Assembly: GCA_015179125.1 (NCBI GenBank)
Contig: WHVA01000139.1
Location: 62,001-126,000, forward strand
Reading direction: 5' to 3'
DNA length: 64,000 bases
DNA from: Gautieria morchelliformis
Lineage: Eukaryota > Basidiomycota > Agaricomycetes > Gomphales > Gomphaceae
In this document: one piece after another, positions 58,842 to 64,000 of the stretch
How positions within the stretch are numbered: position 1 is the stretch's first letter
Layout of the letters: every line of letters starts with the position of its first letter
Notes under the pieces: generated by a model
The model's input: the letters and a program-made list of their open reading frames with translations, nothing else
The model's database searches: none
What the model was told of the DNA's origin: nothing
Made by a program: the position numbers and the translations under genes

Positions 58842-59555
58842 TGTTAACTCAGAGCTCAACAACCGGACTCCTCATGGGAGTGATGGGCTAAAAACCATTG
58901 GATTGTGTGTAACTAATGATCTAGTACTTGTATATGACGGACATAGGGGTGGAAACCGGTAGAATGTCATGGAACACCGGAATGGCAATCACCGGTGTTA
59001 GCAATGGTGACAGGTGACACAAGCGTAACAAGCAGAAGTGTTTTGGAACCCGTTGAACTAAACGTAAAACTGTGGTGTTAAACACGATTCTAAAGTTCAA
59101 TCAGAGATTTGACTTTACAAGCACACGCAAGCTTCGAAACTATTTTAACGGAGAACCCAATTAAGAAATTATACTCTGGTGAACAATCAGAATCAGTATT
59201 GGTACAGGAAGTGTAGCAATAGAGATTTAACTGAACACGTGTAGTTCTCAGATTGTGCAATACTTTGTGAGGTCAAAGAATGTTTATAGGCATCCAAGGG
59301 TCCAGATACTTTAAGGGGGAAAGCTACCTAGAGTCTTAGGACCGCGGGTCGAGTGAATTAAAGACAACAATAATCCCCAAGACGTGAAAAGATAGTTCTG
59401 CGCTTGAACTCTTCCTCAGTTCAAGTATGTCACTATTCTTGTGGCTTTTCTGGTTTTCCAACTCAACAAACGTAGGATATTAACTCACTTACCCTGAGTT
59501 AGGTTAATATCTGCAGTGCATTGATTGATCAAGAAAGATCAATTACTCAAAAGGC

Positions 59556-60155
59556 TATTAACCCACTTAACTCAGAGTTAAGTTAATAAACTATTGCGTG
59601 AATTGAATAACTAATAACCAAGTCTATTAGATCACTGCTCAGAGTGGCGTCTAATGATACAGGATTACTAATCAGTTACTCTTAGTAATGTTGCTGTTCG
59701 CAGTGCGATTAGTCAGAGCCTGCTGCAATTAAAATAGAGCACTCTTGTACTTCTCAGAGCCAATCAGAGTTGCTGCAATCTTAGACTGTAGCCAAGTCAG
59801 TGAGCCAGTACTTCGGTACAAGGCTGTGTTGAAGTCACACTTCAGTTACTCAAGGTATTAACCCACTTAACTCAGAGTTAAGTTAATAAACTATTGCGTG
59901 AATTGAATAACTAATAACCAAGTCTATTAGATCACTGCTCAGAGTGGCATCTAATGATACAGGATTACTAATCAGTTACTCTTAGTAATGTTGCTGTTCG
60001 CAGCGCGATTAGTCAGAGCCTGCTGCAATTAAAATAGAGCACCCTTGTACTTCTCAGAGCCAATCAGAGTTGCTGCAATCTTAGACTGTAGCCAAGTCAG
60101 TGAGCCAGTACTTCGGTACAAGGCTGTGTTGAAGTCACACTTCAGTTACTCAAGG
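59556..60155 (+). repeat. 300-bp tandem duplication
   Basis: Bases 59556-59855 are repeated at 59856-60155 with an exact 300-base period and only about three substitutions. Each unit begins TATTAACCCACTTAACTCAG and includes CTTAACTCAGAGTTAAG, a small palindrome. It lies within the inferred Copia LTR and must be recent. Confidence 0.93.
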
Positions 60156-60418
60156 TATGAGTGGTTTGGTTGAAAGATGATTGATTGCTTCACTGCTAAA
60201 ACTGCAGGCTATTTATACTGCATCTATCTAGCTTATGTAACTACTGCTAGGAACCTTGTAGAGGGTTCTACTACTGTGAAGAACCTTGTGGAAGCTTAGA
60301 GAAGCTTCAGGAAAGGTTTGGAAACTATTGGAAGGCTGTGGAAGGTTCTATTGCTATATTGGGTTAAAGTCACAGCTCTGTGACAGTAAAGCTAAGAGTA
60401 TGTAAGAAACTCCCACGC

Positions 60419-60654
60419 TCATGTGATTATCATGTGACGAAGGAAAGTCATGTGACTTCAAGCTGGATTGAGGTCATGTGACTGTGTCATGTGATTGTCA
60501 GGTGACGGTAGATAATCAAGTGACTTTGAGGTCAGGTGATTGTCATGTGACTGCAGATAATCAGGTGACTTTGAGGTCAGGTGATTGTCAGGTGACTGTG
60601 GATGATCAGGTGACTACTTTGAGCTGTTTTGAGGTCATGTGATAGTCATGTGAC
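60419..60654 (+). repeat. Array of 15 TCA(T/G/A)GTGAY motifs
   Basis: Fifteen copies of TCANGTGA followed by C or T occur in 236 bases, about one per 16 bases. Most read TCATGTGA or TCAGGTGA and one reads TCAAGTGA. TCATGTGA is a CANNTG E-box word of the type bound by bHLH factors. The array lies upstream in the inferred Copia LTR (element on the minus strand), where an enhancer would sit. Confidence 0.85.
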
Positions 60655-61429
60655 CGTGGGGAATTCTTAGCTAAACTATCAAGAGATTGTTGTACCTTGT
60701 GGACCCAATGTGAGTGTTAGCATAGAAATATTAATACAACCTTTCTTGAGGACATTTGAAACTAATTAACTACCTAGTAAATGTTCATAAATAGGTAGCT
60801 ACTTTGTGGACGATCCCTAACAAGAAGAATACTACCTAGATGGCTAGGAAAAATAGTAGAAATAGCGGGAAAAATGCCAGATCATCCTCACTTCATAACA
60901 ATGAGCACATTCAAGTGCAAGACTTTGTGATGAGGCAGGGCCTTTGTAAACATATCGGCAGCCATGTCATTGGTTGGGATGTAGTCGACCGGGATGAGCC
61001 CCTCCCTGGCGGCATGATGGATGAAGTGGTAGCGGATATCGATGTGTTTTGTCCGGGGGTGGAATTCATTGTTCTTGGTAATGGATATGGCAGAGATGTT
61101 GTCAAGATGGATAGTGATGGGCTTCTCGAGTGGGCAGGCAATCTCAGCCAGGGACGTGCGAATCCAGAGAGCTTTCTTCACAGTGTGAGTTGCTGCAATA
61201 TACTCTGCTTCAGTTGTTGACATTCCAACAATCAGTTGCTTCTTCTAGCTCCAAGAGACAGCTCCGCCACCTATAGTGAAAATGTACCCCGATATGGAGT
61301 GTCAATGTTCTTGTGACACCCAGTCCACATCCGAATAGGCCTCCAGGCCTAGGTGTGATCCACCGATGACGAGGCATGTACTCCTGGTGCCTTTCAGGTA
61401 TGTTACGTATCGAGATTTCCACTAAGTCG

Positions 61430-62107
61430 GAACTGGAAAGGACAGCGGCTTCAACTTATAGGTTGCGCCCCCGATGAACTATCGTCCTAAGTATTTTGGA
61501 ACTGAGTCGGAGGTCGGAAAGTACTGAGCCAAAGGTTTGGTCGGAACTTGGGTCGGAACTGAGGCGGAGGGTGGAAGACGGAAGGCGGAGAGAGACTGAG
61601 ATCTTGCTAGACTCGCTGTGCTAAGAACAGGAGATGGAGCAAAGGAAATCAAGTATCGAAGGTGATTATCTGATTGCAGAATAACAGACATACATGAGGG
61701 GTTTTTATACAAAGCGCAGAACAACAAGTAATGGTATGGTACTAAGCAAATTCCGGAGGAAGCGGAAGTCGAGTACAATGTGTGGGAACTAACTGTTGGG
61801 AACAATGGGACTACAAGGGGGGTTCAGGGTAAGGTAGAACAATGGCAAAGAACAAGGGGTCGGGAAAACATATCTGACAACGCACTACAAGGGTGACCGG
61901 ATATATGGTTTTGATGAACGATGAAACGGGTCCGGTGTGTCCGAGTAATAGAGTCGAAAGAACAAGGGAATAGAACAATGGGCGGAATGTCGGAAATGTT
62001 GGAGGGGCGGAACGTGTTGCGGAAATATCAGAGGGGCGGAAGATGTGGCGGAGCTGAGGGTCGGAAGTCGGAAATGAACGGTCGTAACAAGGTAGCGAAA
62101 TACTCAC
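61430..62107 (-). mobile_element. LTR-like insertion within Copia pol
   Basis: Copia pol sequence stops at about 62107 (…[14 protein letters not shown]) and resumes near 61405 (YLKGT, then SHLGLEAYSDVDW). The block between matches, on the minus strand, the LTR-like segment at 37020-37640. It is rich in TTCCGAC-type words. It is probably a solo LTR of that gypsy family; clear target duplications were not found. Confidence 0.65.
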
Positions 62108-64000
62108 TTGATGGCCTCCCAGTGCAGCCTGCCTGGATTCTGCATGAATTGTGCCAGGAACGACACCGTGAACGAAATATCCGGGCACGTGCCTAGGGCC
62201 ATGTACATCAGGGAGCTGATGGCCTCCCTGTAGGGCACATTGCCCATGTCGTCAAATTGGCAAGGGGTAGAGGGGGATTGTGAGAGCGAGAGCTTATGGT
62301 GGGGGTCAAGGGGTGTACTCAGCAAAACGCTCAAGGATCTTGTCTATGTACACACATTGTGACAGTGAGATCGTGCGTAGTTTACGGTCCCGCTTTACCT
62401 CTATCCCAAGCAGCCAACTCAGGTCCCCAAGATCCTTGATCTTGAGGACTGTGCGCAGCTTGTCCTTGAACGTGCGGATCGCATCCTTTGAATACCAGCC
62501 ATGGTGAGGTCATCAACGTCAACTGCAACAATGAGTGCATCGTGAATGGTGTACCTGTGGAATACTGCATGTTCGGCCTTGCAGCGAGTGAAGTTGAACC
62601 GGTACATGATGCTGCAAAACATCTCGTACCACTCTCTTCCTGGCTGTTTGAGGACGTATATGGCACAGTTGAGCCGGCAAACATGGTGCTCCTTCCCTGG
62701 AACCTCGTAACCTCTTGCCTGATGCATGTATATGCTCTCGGTGATCAGAGCATTGAGGTAAGCACCATCTATGTCGGTCTGTTCGAGTTCCCAATCATTT
62801 CTGACTGCAATTGCGGCGATTATGCGTATGGTGGAGAGTTTGGCAGTAGGGGAGAAGGTTTCAGTGTAATCTATTCTTTCTGCCTGCGTGAAGCCCTGTG
62901 CAATGAGCTTGGTCTTGTGGTTTACCACCTTGGGTTCACATCGTGCTTATAATGGAATACGAGCTTGCTGCTGACAATATTCGCGCCGTCCGGTGGTTCC
63001 ACAAGGTCCCATGTCCTCAGGGTCACATGCTGGTCAAGTTCCCTCTTGATGGATGTGTCCCACTGTGGCCAATTGTCATGGGAACGTGCATCATTGAGGC
63101 TGGTCGGGTCAGGTCCCACGTTGTGTGCTGCAGCTGCCATCGAGTACTCGAAAGGCTGGCACACCTCCCCCTCAATCTCATCGCCGGTGCCCTCCTCCAG
63201 CTCTATCAGCTTAACCAGAGCCGAGCTGTTGGAGGGCATTGGCAGGCCTCGGGGGTACACGGGTGGGTTCACACGTCCGGTGCTGCTGCCGGCGCCATCA
63301 GCAATCCCGTGCACATATGTGGATGGCTTCCGCATCCGATGACCCCTGCCTTCCTGCGGCTGGTCTGCTGAGGGTTCCAGGGCTTCAAGTCCTTCAAGTG
63401 GATCGATGCATGCTAATGGCACCAGTGGTTGTAATGGCATGCTGACATTCTGACTGCCTGGGGTGGTAGACTCCCCCTCAGTCAGCACGTCAGTGGGAGT
63501 GACATGGACAGCAGCATCGAATGTGACGTTGCATTCCACCGTGATGTGGCACTTTCCAGGCCAGTATACCCTGTGCCCTTTGCTCTCGTCGCTGTATCCC
63601 ATCCACCTCCCTTCGTCCGCTTTGGGTTCTAACTTGCTGCTTTCTTCTTTCAGGACAAAGACCCGGACACCCCATTCAGGTAAGTTGCTCAGATCTGGCT
63701 TGGTGCCATGAACTAGCTCATATGGGGTCGTGCCATTGAGCGCACACATCGACGAGCGGTTCTTTAGCCACACTGCATGTTGGACTGACTCGGTCCAAAG
63801 GAACTTCGGTAGGCCTACTGTGAGGTGCATTGCCCGTGCATGCTCCAGTAGCATCCTGTTCAATCGTTCCGACACGCCGTTCTCCTCCGGCGTGTCATGT
63901 ACGGTAAGACTCCTGACCGTCCCTTTTGACTTCAGGTGGCCTGTGAACTCGTGGGAGAGATACTCCCCTCCACGGTCGGTTTGTAGTTTCTTGATCTTCA

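Larger units (their letters stand above)
58842..64000 (-). mobile_element. Ty1/Copia element, partial (continues beyond the window)
   Basis: Minus-strand parts in order: integrase C-terminal region from the window edge (DTPEENGVSERLNRMLLEHA, GTTPYELVHGTKPDLS), a linker with RGHRMRKPSTYVHG, RT at about 62.1-62.9 kb (KLIAQGFTQ, YTETFSPTAKLSTIRIIAAI, VAVDVDDLTMAG), and RNase H at about 60.9-61.4 kb (MSTTEAEYIAATHTVKKALW, FHPRTKHIDIRYHFI). An LTR-like block interrupts pol at about 61.4-62.1 kb. Below 60.83 kb lies what I read as the 3' LTR, plus-strand TGTTAACTC...CCTAACA (58842-60822, about 2 kb), which is long for Copia. The partner LTR is outside the window. The element is broken in several places. 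Confidence 0.78.

Overview
The window is nuclear DNA of a filamentous basidiomycete, most likely an Agaricomycete. Evidence: genes are cut by many short introns (about 42-65 nt, GT...AG), proteins are rich in Ser/Pro low-complexity stretches, and the recognisable genes (PHO84-type phosphate transporter, MED19, CTU2, RecQ helicase, cystathionine beta-lyase, mevalonate kinase) have the sequence flavour of mushroom-forming fungi. The species cannot be named from sequence alone. There are no operons, ribosome binding sites or CRISPR arrays.

Region 1 (1-8.65 kb) is a scarred boundary zone. It holds the 3' part of a phosphate transporter gene, small palindromic repeats, a 1.07-kb DNA transposon relic with perfect 40-bp terminal inverted repeats, an unassigned stretch with a 50-bp perfect inverted repeat, and an AT-rich piece of mitochondrial origin (NUMT) carrying a mitochondrial-type tRNA-His. 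The NUMT abuts a truncated, decayed copy of a SCYL2-like pseudokinase gene.

Region 2 (8.65-33.3 kb) is the gene-rich core. Minus strand: an uncharacterised Ser/Pro-rich gene, a BAR/IMD-like gene, a RecQ helicase and CTU2 (tRNA thiolation). Plus strand: a small conserved protein of unknown function, a 1194-residue disordered protein, a tail-anchored CS-domain protein, MED19, and an in-frame fusion of cystathionine beta-lyase to mevalonate kinase, which joins methionine biosynthesis to the mevalonate pathway in one polypeptide. CTU2 and the fusion gene share a divergent promoter of about 360 bp.

Region 3 (33.3-64 kb) is a retrotransposon graveyard with nested insertions. It contains a Copia gag scrap, a minisatellite, a broken Ty3/gypsy element carrying a solo LTR (target duplication GAAAC), a second truncated gypsy copy, and an older gypsy element (44261-58711, LTRs about 6% apart). 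A young, whole-looking chromovirus (51120-57312, LTRs under 1% apart, target duplication GGGCC) sits inside that older element. The window ends in a partial Copia element with an apparently very long LTR that holds a 300-bp tandem duplication and 15 E-box-like motifs, and an LTR-like insertion within its pol region. No host gene was recognised in region 3 apart from a doubtful NLR-like scrap near 33.8 kb.

All exon limits were read by eye from splice signals and reading frame. Family assignments come from recognised motifs, not from database searches.
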